A stretch of 64,000 nt of DNA, from assembly GCF_000349565.1 (NCBI RefSeq), contig NZ_KB714631.1:103969-167968 (forward strand). The letters run 5' to 3'. Position 1 is the stretch's first letter. The number at the start of each line of letters is the position of its first letter. A program made the translations under genes and the position numbers. Positions 33,440 through 42,063 of this stretch are shown here, one piece after another. Source of the DNA: Curtobacterium flaccumfaciens UCD-AKU. Its GTDB lineage: Bacteria; Actinomycetota; Actinomycetes; Actinomycetales; Microbacteriaceae. The notes beneath the pieces were generated by a model that was given only the letters and a program-made list of their open reading frames with translations, ran no database searches and had not been told where the DNA came from.

Positions 33440-33473
33440 GTGAGCGCTCACGTGCCAGGATGTGAGCGCTCAC
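33440..33473. promoter_or_regulatory. Two LacI-family operators GTGAGCGCTCAC (copies 4 and 5)
   Basis: Perfect palindromes at 33440-33451 and 33462-33473, centre to centre 22 bp, about two helical turns, so two dimers would sit on the same face. The second ends 28 bases before the araB start, overlapping where transcription must start. Confidence 0.9.
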
Positions 33474-33501
33474 TGAGGACGACGAGGTTCTGGAGGAACG
33501 C

Positions 33502-35205
33502 ATGGGCGACGACCGCCGACAGCGGATCGTGGACGGCCGCACCACGCTCGGGATCGAGCTCGGCTCCACCCGCATCAAGGCCTGCCTGGTGGACGAGGAC
33601 CTCGTCCCCATCGCAGCCGGCTCCCACGAGTGGGAGAACGAGTACGTCGACGGGCGCTGGACCTACTCGCTGCAGGCCGTCGAGACCGGACTCCAGGCCG
33701 CGTACGCCGCCCTGGTCGCCGACGTCGAGTCGCAGTACGGCGTGACCCCGACGACCTTCCGCGCGGTGGGCGTGAGCGCGATGATGCACGGCTACCTGGC
33801 GTTCGACGCCGCGGGCGAGCTGCTCGTGCCGTTCCGCACCTGGCGCAACACCTCCACGGGTCCCGCAGCCGAACGGCTCAGCGAGGCCCTCGGGTTCAAC
33901 ATCCCGCTGCGCTGGTCGATCGCGCACCTGTACCAGGCGGTCCTCGACGACGAGCCGCACGTGGCCGAGATCGCCGGTGTGACGACCCTGGCCGGCTACG
34001 TCCACCGTCGTCTGACCGGTCGGAACGCGCTGGGTGTCGGTGACGCCAGCGGCATGTTCCCCATCGAGGGCGGCCCCGTCGACAGCGGCCCCGGTGACCC
34101 CGGTGCCAAGGACTTCGACCGCGCCATGCTCGCCACCGCGCAGGACCTGATCGGCCTGCCGGACCTGCGGTCCCTGCTGCCCGAGGTCCTGGTCGCCGGC
34201 GCCGAAGCGGGCGAGTTGACCCCCGAGGGTGCGGCCTGGCTCGACCCGACCGGCACGCTCGAACCCGGTGCACCGCTCTGCCCGCCCGAGGGGGACGCCG
34301 GCACCGGCATGGTCGCCACGAACGCCGTCGCCCCGCGCACCGGCAACGTCAGCGTCGGCACGAGCATCTTCGCGATGGTCGTGCTCGAGCAGCCGCTGAC
34401 CACGGCGCACGAGGAACTCGACGTCGTCACCACGCCGGCCGGCGACGCCGTGGCGATGGTGCACTGCAACAACGGCGCGAGCGAGATCGCGAGCTGGGCC
34501 CGGGTGTTCGGGCGCTTCGACGAGGCCTCGAGCGAGCGGACCGGCGCGACGCCGATCGGCATCGACGACGTCTACGCCACGCTGCTCGCCGAGGCCGTCG
34601 CCGACGACACCGACCCGGACGCCGGCGGCCTGCTCTCCTTCAACTACCTGGCGGGCGAACCGGTCACCCACGTCGAGGACGGCCGGCCCCTGCTGCTCCG
34701 CACCCCCGGCGCACGCTTCACGCTCGGCAACCTGGTGCGCTCCGAGGTGCACGGCGCCTTCGCGACCCTGGCCATCGGCATGGACGTCCTGCACGGCGAA
34801 CAGGTGCAGGTGGACCGGATGACTGCGCACGGCGGGCTCTTCCGGACGCCCGGCAGCCCGCAGCGGCTGCTCGCGGCGGCGTTGCGCGTGCCGATCGCGC
34901 TCGAGGAGACCGCGGGCGAGGGCGGCGCGTGGGGGATCGCGGTGCTGGCCGCCTACCTCGAGCACACCGACCAGCAGCTCGCCGACTACCTGTCGGACAC
35001 CGTGTTCGGCGGGGACGCCGTGCACGTGGCCGAACCCGAGCCGGCGGACGTCGCCGGGTTCCAGACGTACCTGGACCGCTACCGGGCGGCACTGCCCGTG
35101 CAGGACGTCGCCGCGGCGGCGACCCGCCCCAGCGCGACCACAGGACCGACCGAAGCGACCGACGGCGCCGACCCGCGCCTCCAGACAGAGGAAGTGACCC
35201 GATGA
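33502..35205 (+). CDS. araB: Ribulokinase (FGGY family)
   Basis: A 567-residue FGGY kinase phosphorylating L-ribulose. The N-terminal phosphate loop is in [19 protein letters not shown] near 14-32, followed by the FGGY pattern around [14 protein letters not shown] and a second ATP-binding half ending [15 protein letters not shown]. The protein alone could be taken for a xylulokinase-like FGGY member, but the uninterrupted araB-araD-araA order makes ribulokinase the clear call. ATG 33502 has GGAGGAACGC upstream. It overlaps araD by 4 bases. Two operators precede it. Confidence 0.92.
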   Translation: MGDDRRQRIVDGRTTLGIELGSTRIKACLVDEDLVPIAAGSHEWENEYVDGRWTYSLQAVETGLQAAYAALVADVESQYGVTPTTFRAVGVSAMMHGYLAFDAAGELLVPFRTWRNTSTGPAAERLSEALGFNIPLRWSIAHLYQAVLDDEPHVAEIAGVTTLAGYVHRRLTGRNALGVGDASGMFPIEGGPVDSGPGDPGAKDFDRAMLATAQDLIGLPDLRSLLPEVLVAGAEAGELTPEGAAWLDPTGTLEPGAPLCPPEGDAGTGMVATNAVAPRTGNVSVGTSIFAMVVLEQPLTTAHEELDVVTTPAGDAVAMVHCNNGASEIASWARVFGRFDEASSERTGATPIGIDDVYATLLAEAVADDTDPDAGGLLSFNYLAGEPVTHVEDGRPLLLRTPGARFTLGNLVRSEVHGAFATLAIGMDVLHGEQVQVDRMTAHGGLFRTPGSPQRLLAAALRVPIALEETAGEGGAWGIAVLAAYLEHTDQQLADYLSDTVFGGDAVHVAEPEPADVAGFQTYLDRYRAALPVQDVAAAATRPSATTGPTEATDGADPRLQTEEVTR

Positions 35206-35912
35206 CGGACGCGATCGACGAGACCACACGCCAGGCGGTGGCGACGACGCGGGAGCGCGTCGCGCGCCTGCACGGCGAACTCGTCCGCTACGGCCTCGTG
35301 ATCTGGACCGGCGGCAACGTCTCCGAGCGCGTGCCCGGTACGGACCTGTTCGTCATCAAGCCGAGCGGGGTGTCGAGCGACGACCTGACGCCGGAGAACC
35401 AGGTCGTCTGCACGCTCGACGGCGTGCCGGCCGAGGGCTGGGGCAACGCGCACGGTCCCTCGAGCGACACCGCCGCGCACGCCTACGTGTACCGGAACAT
35501 GCCCGAGGTCGGCGGTGTCGTGCACACCCACTCGACGTACGCGACCGCCTGGGCCGCCCGCGCCGAGGCGATCCCGTGCGTGATCACGGCGATGGCGGAC
35601 GAGTTCGGCGGACCGATCCCGGTCGGCCCCTTCGCGATCATCGGCGACGACTCGATCGGCCACGGCATCGTCGACACCCTGAGCGGTCACCGCAGTCGTG
35701 CGGTCCTGATGCAGAACCACGGCGTCTTCACGATCGGCAAGGACGCGAAGGACGCCGTCAAGGCGGCCGTGATGTGCGAGGACGTGGCACGGACCGTCCA
35801 CATCGCGAAGCAGGGCGGCGAGGTCGTCCCGATCCCCGAAGCAGACATCGATCGACTCTTCGATCGCTACCAGAACGTCTACGGACAGAACCCCGAAGGA
35901 GCCATGCGATGA
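35202..35912 (+). CDS. araD: L-ribulose-5-phosphate 4-epimerase
   Basis: A 236-residue class II aldolase-fold enzyme making D-xylulose 5-phosphate. Zinc ligands are visible as HTH (about 108-110) in [14 protein letters not shown] and His173 in QNHGVFTIG; the TGGNVSERV phosphate/substrate loop is near 36-44. ATG 35202 overlaps the araB stop as ATGA, and araA starts in the same way at its end, so all three ara genes are translationally coupled. Confidence 0.95.
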   Translation: MTDAIDETTRQAVATTRERVARLHGELVRYGLVIWTGGNVSERVPGTDLFVIKPSGVSSDDLTPENQVVCTLDGVPAEGWGNAHGPSSDTAAHAYVYRNMPEVGGVVHTHSTYATAWAARAEAIPCVITAMADEFGGPIPVGPFAIIGDDSIGHGIVDTLSGHRSRAVLMQNHGVFTIGKDAKDAVKAAVMCEDVARTVHIAKQGGEVVPIPEADIDRLFDRYQNVYGQNPEGAMR

Positions 35913-37444
35913 CGCAGGACACCACCGTCGACCCCCAGGCCACGCTCGACAGCTACGAGGTCTGGTTCCTCACCGGCTCCCAGGGGCTCTACGGCGAGGA
36001 GACCCTGCGCCAGGTCGAGGAGCAGAGCAAGGCCGTCCACGCGGAGCTCGCCGGGCACCTGCCGGTGCAGCTCGTCTGGAAGCCCGTCCTCAAGGACGCC
36101 GACGGCATCCGCCGGGCGCTCATCGAGGCGAGCGCCGACGACAAGGTCATCGGTGTCACCACGTGGATGCACACGTTCAGCCCGGCCAAGATGTGGATCG
36201 GCGGCCTGCAGGCCCTGACCAAGCCGCTGCTGCACCTGCACACGCAGGCGAACGTCACGCTGCCCTGGGCGGACATCGACTTCGACTTCATGAACCTCAA
36301 CCAGGCCGCGCACGGCGACCGTGAGTTCGGCTACGCCCTGGCCCGCCTGGGCGTCCGACACGCCACGGCCGTCGGCCACGTCTCGGACCCGCGCGTCCAG
36401 CAGCGCGTCGCGAACTGGACCCGTGCCGCCGCAGGTGCCGCGGCCGTCCGCGAGCTGAAGCTCACCCGCTTCGGCGACAACATGCGCTACGTCGCCGTCA
36501 CCGAGGGCGACAAGACCGAGGCCGAGATCGAGCTCGGCGTGCAGGTCAACACGTGGGCGGTCAACGAGCTCGCAGCAGCGGTGGACGCCGCAGCAGCGGA
36601 CACGGCAGCGGTCGACGCGCTCGTGGCGACGTACGAGCGCGACTACGACGTGGACCCGTCACTCCGCAGCGACGGTGGCGAGCGTCACGCCGCGCTCCGC
36701 GACGGCGCCGCCATCGAGATCGGCCTCCGCACGCTGCTCGCGCAGAACGGCAGCGCCGCCTTCACCACGAACTTCGAGGACCTCGGCTCGCTCAAGCAGC
36801 TGCCGGGCCTGGCCGTGCAGCGCCTGATGGCCGACGGCTACGGCTTCGGCGCCGAGGGCGACTGGAAGACCTCGGTCCTGGTCCGCGCGATGAACGTCGC
36901 CGGCGCCGGCCTGCCCGGTGGTGCGAGCCTGATGGAGGACTACACCTACGACCTCACCCCGGGCGCCGAGAAGATCCTCGGGGCGCACATGCTCGAGGTC
37001 TCGCCGACGCTCACCACCACGAAGCCGACGCTCGAGATCCACCCGCTCGGCATCGGCGGCAAGGACGACCCGGTCCGCCTGGTCTTCACCGCCGACTCCG
37101 GCGAGGCCGTCGTCGTCGCGCTCTCCGACACCCGCGACGGGTTCCGCCTCACCGCGAACGTCGTCGACGTCGTGCCCCCGACCGAGGCCCTGCCGAAGCT
37201 TCCCGTCGGCCGTGCGGTCTGGGAGCCCCGGCCGTCGTTCCCCGTCGCCGCCGAGGCCTGGCTCACCGCCGGCGCCGCGCACCACACCGTCATGACGACG
37301 GCGGTCGGCCTGCAGGTCGTCGAGGACTTCGCGACGATGGTCGGCACGGAGTTCCTGGTGATCGACGAGCACACCACCGCACGCGGGTTCCGCGACGAGC
37401 TGCGTCTCCAGCAGACGTGGCACCGTCTCGACCGCGGCTTCTAG
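35909..37444 (+). CDS. araA: L-arabinose isomerase
   Basis: A 511-residue enzyme converting L-arabinose to L-ribulose, with the usual family length. It begins with [20 protein letters not shown] near 21-40, then [15 protein letters not shown], the metal-site Glu residues in NFEDLG and in [12 protein letters not shown], and the late [21 protein letters not shown] 35909 overlaps the araD stop by 4 bases. It is followed 17 bases later by the flavoenzyme gene. Confidence 0.96.
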   Translation: MTQDTTVDPQATLDSYEVWFLTGSQGLYGEETLRQVEEQSKAVHAELAGHLPVQLVWKPVLKDADGIRRALIEASADDKVIGVTTWMHTFSPAKMWIGGLQALTKPLLHLHTQANVTLPWADIDFDFMNLNQAAHGDREFGYALARLGVRHATAVGHVSDPRVQQRVANWTRAAAGAAAVRELKLTRFGDNMRYVAVTEGDKTEAEIELGVQVNTWAVNELAAAVDAAAADTAAVDALVATYERDYDVDPSLRSDGGERHAALRDGAAIEIGLRTLLAQNGSAAFTTNFEDLGSLKQLPGLAVQRLMADGYGFGAEGDWKTSVLVRAMNVAGAGLPGGASLMEDYTYDLTPGAEKILGAHMLEVSPTLTTTKPTLEIHPLGIGGKDDPVRLVFTADSGEAVVVALSDTRDGFRLTANVVDVVPPTEALPKLPVGRAVWEPRPSFPVAAEAWLTAGAAHHTVMTTAVGLQVVEDFATMVGTEFLVIDEHTTARGFRDELRLQQTWHRLDRGF

Positions 37445-37461
37445 GGGAGTCAGGACCCACG

Positions 37462-38736
37462 ATGGACGACGTGATCGCGGCCGAGCGCACGCGCACGAAC
37501 TGGGCGGGCAACGTCACCTACCGCGCCTCGGCGCTGGCCCGCCCGACGTCGGTGGACGAGCTCCAGCAGCTCGTCGCCTCGACGCCGCGCCTGACGGCGC
37601 TCGGCTCGCGACACTCGTTCAACACCATCGCCGACACCGATGCCGTCCAGGTCTCGCTGTCGGACCTGCCGCCCGTGCTCGACATCGACACGGCCCGGCG
37701 GGTGGTCCGTGTGGCCGCGGGCATGACGCACAGTCAGGTCGCGGCCGGACTGGAGGCCCGTGGCTGGGCCCTCGGGAACCTCGCGTCCCTGCCGCACATC
37801 TCCACGGCCGGTGCCGTCGCCACGGGGACGCACGGCTCCGGTGTGCGGAACCCGTCGCTCGCGCAGGCGGTGGTCGGCCTCGACGTGGTGCGCGCCTCCG
37901 GCGCGCTCGACCACGTCGACGCTGCGTCGCCGGACGGGCTGCTCGACGCCCACCGCGTGGGGATCGGCGCGCTCGGCGTCGTCACCGCGGTGGAGCTCGC
38001 GATCGAGTCGACGTTCCAGGTCGCCACGGCGGTGCACCTCGACCTGCCGTGGGAGGCCGTGGCCGCGCAGTTCGACCCGGTGATGTCCGACGCGTACTCG
38101 GTGTCGATGTTCACGTCGTTCGACGACCGGGGCGCCCGGCAGGTCTGGGTCAAGCACCGCGTCGACGAGGCCGCACCGACGGTCGACCTCGTGGCCCTCG
38201 GAGCCCGTGCAGCCTCGGGTCCGGTGCACCCGGGTGAGAACGACCCTGCCGGGGTCACCGAGCAGGGCGGCGTGCCAGGGCCGTGGGCCGAGCGGCTGCC
38301 GCACTTCCGGTCCTCGTTCACCCCCTCGACCGGGGCCGAGATCCAGGCCGAGTACCTGATCCCCGCGGCCTCGGCCGTGGCGGCACTCGAGGCGCTCCGA
38401 CCGCTGGCGTCGCTGTTCGCGCCGATCCTCATCGCCGCCGAGGTCCGCACCATCGCGGCCGACACCGCCTGGCTCGCGCCGTCATCCGGCCGACAGTCGG
38501 TCGGTCTGCACTTCACGTTCCGCCGGGACGCCGCCGCCGTTGCGGCGGCGGTCACCCGGATCGAGGACGTCCTCGAGCCCTTCGACCCGCGGCCGCACTG
38601 GGGCAAGGTCTCGGCTGCCGGCGCCGAGCGGCTGCACGAGGCGTACCCGCGGCTGTCCGACTTCGCCGCACTCGCCCGTGACCTCGACCCCACGGGGCGG
38701 TTCCGCAACGCGTTCCTCGCGCGCATCCTGTCCTGA
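37462..38736 (+). CDS. FAD-linked oxidase of the alditol oxidase family
   Basis: A 424-residue VAO-fold flavoenzyme close in length and pattern to alditol oxidase (AldO). The FAD-binding part has LTALGSRHSFNTIADTD, where His51 of RHSFN matches the residue that carries covalent FAD in AldO. HISTAGAVATGTHGSG and the C-terminal RPHWGKV segment follow. It should oxidise a polyol or sugar with oxygen. The gap to araA is 17 bases, so it is probably part of the ara operon, suggesting L-arabinitol, xylitol or a related polyol as substrate (inference). Confidence 0.88.
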   Translation: MDDVIAAERTRTNWAGNVTYRASALARPTSVDELQQLVASTPRLTALGSRHSFNTIADTDAVQVSLSDLPPVLDIDTARRVVRVAAGMTHSQVAAGLEARGWALGNLASLPHISTAGAVATGTHGSGVRNPSLAQAVVGLDVVRASGALDHVDAASPDGLLDAHRVGIGALGVVTAVELAIESTFQVATAVHLDLPWEAVAAQFDPVMSDAYSVSMFTSFDDRGARQVWVKHRVDEAAPTVDLVALGARAASGPVHPGENDPAGVTEQGGVPGPWAERLPHFRSSFTPSTGAEIQAEYLIPAASAVAALEALRPLASLFAPILIAAEVRTIAADTAWLAPSSGRQSVGLHFTFRRDAAAVAAAVTRIEDVLEPFDPRPHWGKVSAAGAERLHEAYPRLSDFAALARDLDPTGRFRNAFLARILS

Positions 38737-38747
38737 CGCGATTGACA

Positions 38748-38782
38748 GGTGTCCCGCACCACCGGCTGTGGTGCGGGACACC
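38748..38782. terminator. 15-bp hairpin ending the ara operon
   Basis: Arms GGTGTCCCGCACCAC and its complement with a 5-base loop start 11 bases after the flavoenzyme stop and end 7 bases before the stop of the small minus-strand gene; likely used in both directions. Confidence 0.85.
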
Positions 38783-38789
38783 CGGGTCC

Positions 38790-38900
38790 TCAGTCCTTGC
38801 GGGACAGGTCGATCAGGAGCCTGACCACGGTCACGAGCAAGCTCGCGATCCCCAGCCAGGGCACCCGACGCCTGGACCGATCATCGGCGTCGTTCGACAT
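38790..38900 (-). CDS. Small single-helix membrane protein (36 residues)
   Basis: A 36-residue reading frame: charged head SNDADDRSRRR, hydrophobic stretch WLGIASLLVTVVRLLIDL (about 15-32) and tail SRKD. The ATG at 38900 has a near-ideal ribosome site (AGGAGG, six bases before). The layout, a basic flank then one helix, fits a small inner-membrane peptide. I do not recognise a family. It is separated from the ara operon by a hairpin and lies downstream of a strongly folded region on its own strand. Confidence 0.6.
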   Translation of the reverse strand: MSNDADDRSRRRVPWLGIASLLVTVVRLLIDLSRKD

Positions 38901-38943
38901 CGCTCACCTCCTGGTGTCGTCGCCGGCTGACACGAGGAGCTTC

Positions 38944-39080
38944 GGCCGAGGGATGCGTCGCCGAGCGGGCTCGGCTACCATCGGTTCCGAGCGTTGGAAT
39001 CGGGATGGTTGATGCATCCCTTGGCTTTCCACTCGGAAGGCGAATCGAGGCCCGGAACTGTTGTCGCAGTCCCGGGCCTC
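38944..39080. ncRNA. Candidate structured RNA: three-way junction plus terminal hairpin
   Basis: A 13-bp closing helix (38944-38956 with 39014-39026, two G-U pairs) encloses two hairpins: GCCGAG-CGGG-CTCGGC at 38960-38975, and an 11-bp stem with a 2-base bulge and 7-base loop at 38978-39008. A small stem at 39025-39040 competes with the base of the closing helix, and a 14-bp hairpin follows at 39047-39080. The order on the plus strand (aptamer-like fold, switchable stem, terminator) resembles a leader or small RNA. Strand and function are not known; it is not a tRNA. Confidence 0.5.
39047..39080 (+). terminator. GC-rich hairpin following the folded region
   Basis: GAGGCCCGGAACTG pairs with CAGTCCCGGGCCTC (13 of 14, the other a G-T type pair) around loop TTGTCG, followed by ACGCTTT. 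It is a probable terminator on the plus strand, 168 bases before the next gene. The rest of 39081-39247 shows only GGGGATCCCC and no gene. Confidence 0.6.
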
Positions 39081-39247
39081 ACGCTTTCGCCCAGGTCGCG
39101 CTCCGGCGGTGACACGACCGGAGCCAGCCGACGTGCATGTGTCCGCTGATATGCAGATCGACTCTCACAGGGGATCCCCATCGGATGCCCCGGCGAACCC
39201 CCGCTTCGGTACCGGTCGTCCACATGTGAGGACGCAAAGGTCGGGGC

Positions 39248-40192
39248 ATGGCGAACCTCAACCGCATCATCGGCATGGCCTCGAAGGTCATCGACAAGCA
39301 GCTCCAGAAGCGTGGGCAGGGGGGAACCGCGCCCGGCGCCGGATCGCAGCAGGGCGGAACCGACTGGCGTGGCATCGTGCGGAGCGCCGCGGACAAGCTG
39401 ACCGGTGACGACCGGGGACAGCAGCAGCCGCCGCAGCAGTACGGCCAGCCGCAGCAGTACGGCCAGCCGCAGCAGTACGGCCAGCCGCAGCAGTACGGCC
39501 AGCCGCAGCAGTACGGCCAGCAGCAGCAGCACGCAGGCACGCCGCAGCACGGGGCCGACGCCGACAAGGTCGCCCTGGCGAAGTACGACTACCTGCTCCG
39601 CACCTCGTCGCCGGAGCAGCTCGAACAGGTCCACCACGACGCCTTCGCGCGGCTCACCTCCGGGCAGCGCCAGCAGGTCCGCGACCGCCTGAACTCCGAG
39701 CTCCCGCCCCACGAGCACCTGCGCGACGACTCGGCGGGCGGCATGGCCCGTGCGATGACCCGCGGGGAGATGTCGCGTCCGGGTCTGGTCCGACGGGTCC
39801 TCGGGGGTTCCGGCCGCTCGGGCAACGCCAACGGCAACGGTCGCGGCCGCGCCGGGGCCTTCGCCGGCGGTGCAGCGGTCGGCGCTGGCGCGATGGCGTT
39901 CGGTGGCCTCGCCGCCGCGGTGGCCGGGGGAGCGGTGCTGAGCGCCGCCGCCGGTCCGGTGCTGGCAGGGGCTGCCGACCTCGGCGTGGACTTCGAGGGC
40001 ATCGCCTCGGGCATGGGTGACCTCGGACTCGGTGACCTCAGCGGTGGCGTCGATGGACTCGCCGGTCAGGGTGAGCAGCTCCTCGGTGGCTTCGGTGAGC
40101 AGGCCGCGGGCTTCGGTGAGCAGGCGTCCGGTCTCGGCGAGCAGGCGTCGAACCTCGGCAACGACTTCCTCGGTGGGCTCTTCGACCGCTGA
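39248..40192 (+). CDS. Hypothetical repeat-rich protein with Q/Y/G/P tract
   Basis: A 314-residue protein with four parts: a short N-terminal helix (LNRIIGMASKVIDKQLQKRG), a Gln-rich tract with PQQYGQ repeated five times (about 62-91), a soluble domain around ADKVALAKYDYLLRTSSPEQLEQ, and a hydrophobic Gly/Ala region (about 199-240) ending in GFGEQAAGFGEQASGLGEQA repeats. I recall similar actinobacterial proteins carrying a misleading 'cation-transporting ATPase' label; no P-type ATPase motif is present. The hydrophobic segment could insert in membranes and the tract could self-associate. Function unknown. Confidence 0.8.
   Translation: MANLNRIIGMASKVIDKQLQKRGQGGTAPGAGSQQGGTDWRGIVRSAADKLTGDDRGQQQPPQQYGQPQQYGQPQQYGQPQQYGQPQQYGQQQQHAGTPQHGADADKVALAKYDYLLRTSSPEQLEQVHHDAFARLTSGQRQQVRDRLNSELPPHEHLRDDSAGGMARAMTRGEMSRPGLVRRVLGGSGRSGNANGNGRGRAGAFAGGAAVGAGAMAFGGLAAAVAGGAVLSAAAGPVLAGAADLGVDFEGIASGMGDLGLGDLSGGVDGLAGQGEQLLGGFGEQAAGFGEQASGLGEQASNLGNDFLGGLFDR
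39431..39520 (+). repeat. Five perfect 18-bp tandem repeats (PQQYGQ)
   Basis: CCGCAGCAGTACGGCCAG is repeated five times without a single change, encoding PQQYGQ each time. Perfect identity at third positions suggests recent expansion; copy number should vary between strains. Confidence 0.95.
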
Positions 40193-40254
40193 CACACGAC
40201 GGTGCGAACGCATCGGGAATAGCGGGACGGCGTCCGGCGCTTGCAATGTTTCGT

Positions 40255-40274
40255 CGTGCGTCGTCCGACGCACG
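40255..40274. promoter_or_regulatory. 20-bp perfect palindrome upstream of the peptide importer
   Basis: CGTGCGTCG-TC-CGACGCACG lies in the 203-base gap before the binding-protein gene, 121 bases upstream of its start. It could be a repressor site for the operon or a terminator of the preceding gene. TTGCAA just before it may be a -35 element. Confidence 0.5.
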
Positions 40275-40395
40275 CGAGATTCGGACGGGCCACCGTCGCG
40301 GTGTCAGGATGGATGCCGCCCGGCGGGTGGACCGTTCCGCCGTCGCAGCGACCGCCACCGCGATCGCGCCCCCTTCCCCGAGGAGCAGCCCCGTC

Positions 40396-42063
40396 ATGAG
40401 ACGCCCCAACCGCCTGACGATCACCGCGGCCGTCGCCGCAGCAGCAGCCCTGGTCCTGACCGGCTGCTCGGGTGGGGGCTCGTCCGACGACGGTGCCGAC
40501 GGCACGGCCAAGGGCGGCACGCTCAACATCCTGACGCCGCAGACCTCGTTCCACCTCGACCCGGCGACCAGCCAGAGTCTCGGCATCACGTCGATGGGGC
40601 TCGTCGCGCGTCGACTCACCACCTGGGACGTCGAGCCGGGCAAGACGGCGAAGGTCGTGCCCGACCTGGCGACCAACACCGGCGTCTCGAGCGACGACGG
40701 CAAGACCTGGACCTACACGCTGAAGGACGGCGTCGAGTTCCAGGACGGCACGCCGATCACCACGAAGGACATCAAGTGGGGCATCGAGCGCTCGTTCGCG
40801 CCGACGCTGAGCGGTGGCCTGAGCTACCACAAGTCGCTCCTGGTCGGTGGTGACTCCTACAAGGGCCCGTTCGACGGCAAGTCGCTCGACAGCATCGAGA
40901 CCCCGAACGACAAGACCATCGTCTTCAAGCTCAACGCCGCGTACGGCGACTGGCCGTGGCTCGCGTCGATGCCGGCGTTCACCCCGGTGCCCGAGGGCGA
41001 CGGCAAGGACACCGGCGCCTACGACCTGAAGCCGGTCGCGTCCGGCCCGTACCAGGTGCAGTCGAACACGCAGGGCTCGCAGGTCACGCTGGTCCGCAAC
41101 AAGAACTGGAGCGCGAAGACCGACGAGGTCCGCACGGCCGGCCCGTCGAAGATCGTGTTCAAGGAGAGCCAGGACCAGTCCACGGCCACGCAGACCCTGA
41201 TCGCGGACAACGGCGACGCCAAGAACTCCTTCGGGGCGATCTACCTCGGTGCCGCGGAGCTGAACCAGGTGCGCAGCAACCCGGCCGCCCAGGACCGCCT
41301 CGCCACCTCGAAGGCCGGCCCGATCAGCTACATGGCGATCAACACGCAGCGCGGTGCGCTCAAGGACCTCAAGGTCCGACAGGCCCTGCAGTACGCCGTC
41401 GACCGCAAGTCGTTCCGGATCGCCGCAGGCGGCGCGATCGCCGGGTCGTACGCCTCGACCCTGATCACCCCGGGCATCGCGGGGCGCCAGGACTACGACC
41501 TGTACAAGACGAAGGCCACCGGCGACGTCGACAAGGCGAAGCAGCTGCTCAAGGAGGCCGGTGTCTCGGGCCTGAAGCTGACCCTCGTCACGCAGAACGA
41601 CCCGACGTACCTCGCCCAGGCGCAGGCGCTGCAGTCCGGACTGAAGCGTGCCGGCATCACGGTGACACTCAAGCCCCTGGACTACGACTCCTTCACGCAG
41701 GCGACCACCAACGGCACCGACTTCGACCTGTCGCTGTCGAGCTGGCAGCCGGACTTCCCGAGCGCGAACGCCAACCTCCAGCCGCTCTACGCCTCGTCGC
41801 AGATCGGTGGCGGCGGCTACAACGTCTCGAAGTACAGCAACCCCGAGGTCGACGCCCTCATCGCGAAGGCGAGCTCGACGGTCGACCAGGACGCCGCGCA
41901 GAAGCTCTGGGCCCAGGCCGACCAGAAGATCATGGCCGACGCCCCGGTCGTGCCGCTGATCTACGCGAAGCAGTCGTTCCTCGCCGGGTCGAACGTGCAG
42001 AACTTCCAGATCGCGGACTTCCCCGCGTACCCGAACTACCTCAAGGTCTCGCTCAAGCAGTGA
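40396..42063 (+). CDS. Peptide/nickel-type ABC transporter substrate-binding lipoprotein
   Basis: A 555-residue DppA/OppA-family (SBP family 5) lipoprotein. The signal peptide MRRPNRLTITAAVAAAAA is followed by lipobox VLTGC near residue 26. Typical elements are GGTLNILTPQTSFHLDPAT, the DGVEFQDGTPITTKDIKWGIERSF block, PVASGPYQVQ and the late DAPVVPLIYAKQSFLAGS. The ATG at 40396 gives a proper signal peptide; the frame upstream is basic shadow. It is first of four coupled genes. Substrate could be peptides or oligosaccharides. Confidence 0.92.
   Translation: MRRPNRLTITAAVAAAAALVLTGCSGGGSSDDGADGTAKGGTLNILTPQTSFHLDPATSQSLGITSMGLVARRLTTWDVEPGKTAKVVPDLATNTGVSSDDGKTWTYTLKDGVEFQDGTPITTKDIKWGIERSFAPTLSGGLSYHKSLLVGGDSYKGPFDGKSLDSIETPNDKTIVFKLNAAYGDWPWLASMPAFTPVPEGDGKDTGAYDLKPVASGPYQVQSNTQGSQVTLVRNKNWSAKTDEVRTAGPSKIVFKESQDQSTATQTLIADNGDAKNSFGAIYLGAAELNQVRSNPAAQDRLATSKAGPISYMAINTQRGALKDLKVRQALQYAVDRKSFRIAAGGAIAGSYASTLITPGIAGRQDYDLYKTKATGDVDKAKQLLKEAGVSGLKLTLVTQNDPTYLAQAQALQSGLKRAGITVTLKPLDYDSFTQATTNGTDFDLSLSSWQPDFPSANANLQPLYASSQIGGGGYNVSKYSNPEVDALIAKASSTVDQDAAQKLWAQADQKIMADAPVVPLIYAKQSFLAGSNVQNFQIADFPAYPNYLKVSLKQ

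Noticed and set aside
33049-33451. Small genes between the LacI gene and araB
   Set aside because: Only Arg-rich frames overlapping inverted repeats and operators; no start site or domain support.
36553-37461. N-terminal extension of the alditol-oxidase-like protein
   Set aside because: It would lie in an alternative frame of araA and is Arg-rich; the ATG at 37462 gives the normal family length.
38950-39020. tRNA gene
   Set aside because: The span (71 bases) and a 7-bp end helix look tRNA-like, but there is no TTCGA loop, no anticodon arm with a 7-base loop in the right place and no D-arm pattern.
39431-39520. CRISPR array
   Set aside because: Tandem 18-mers have no spacers and are in frame within a protein gene.
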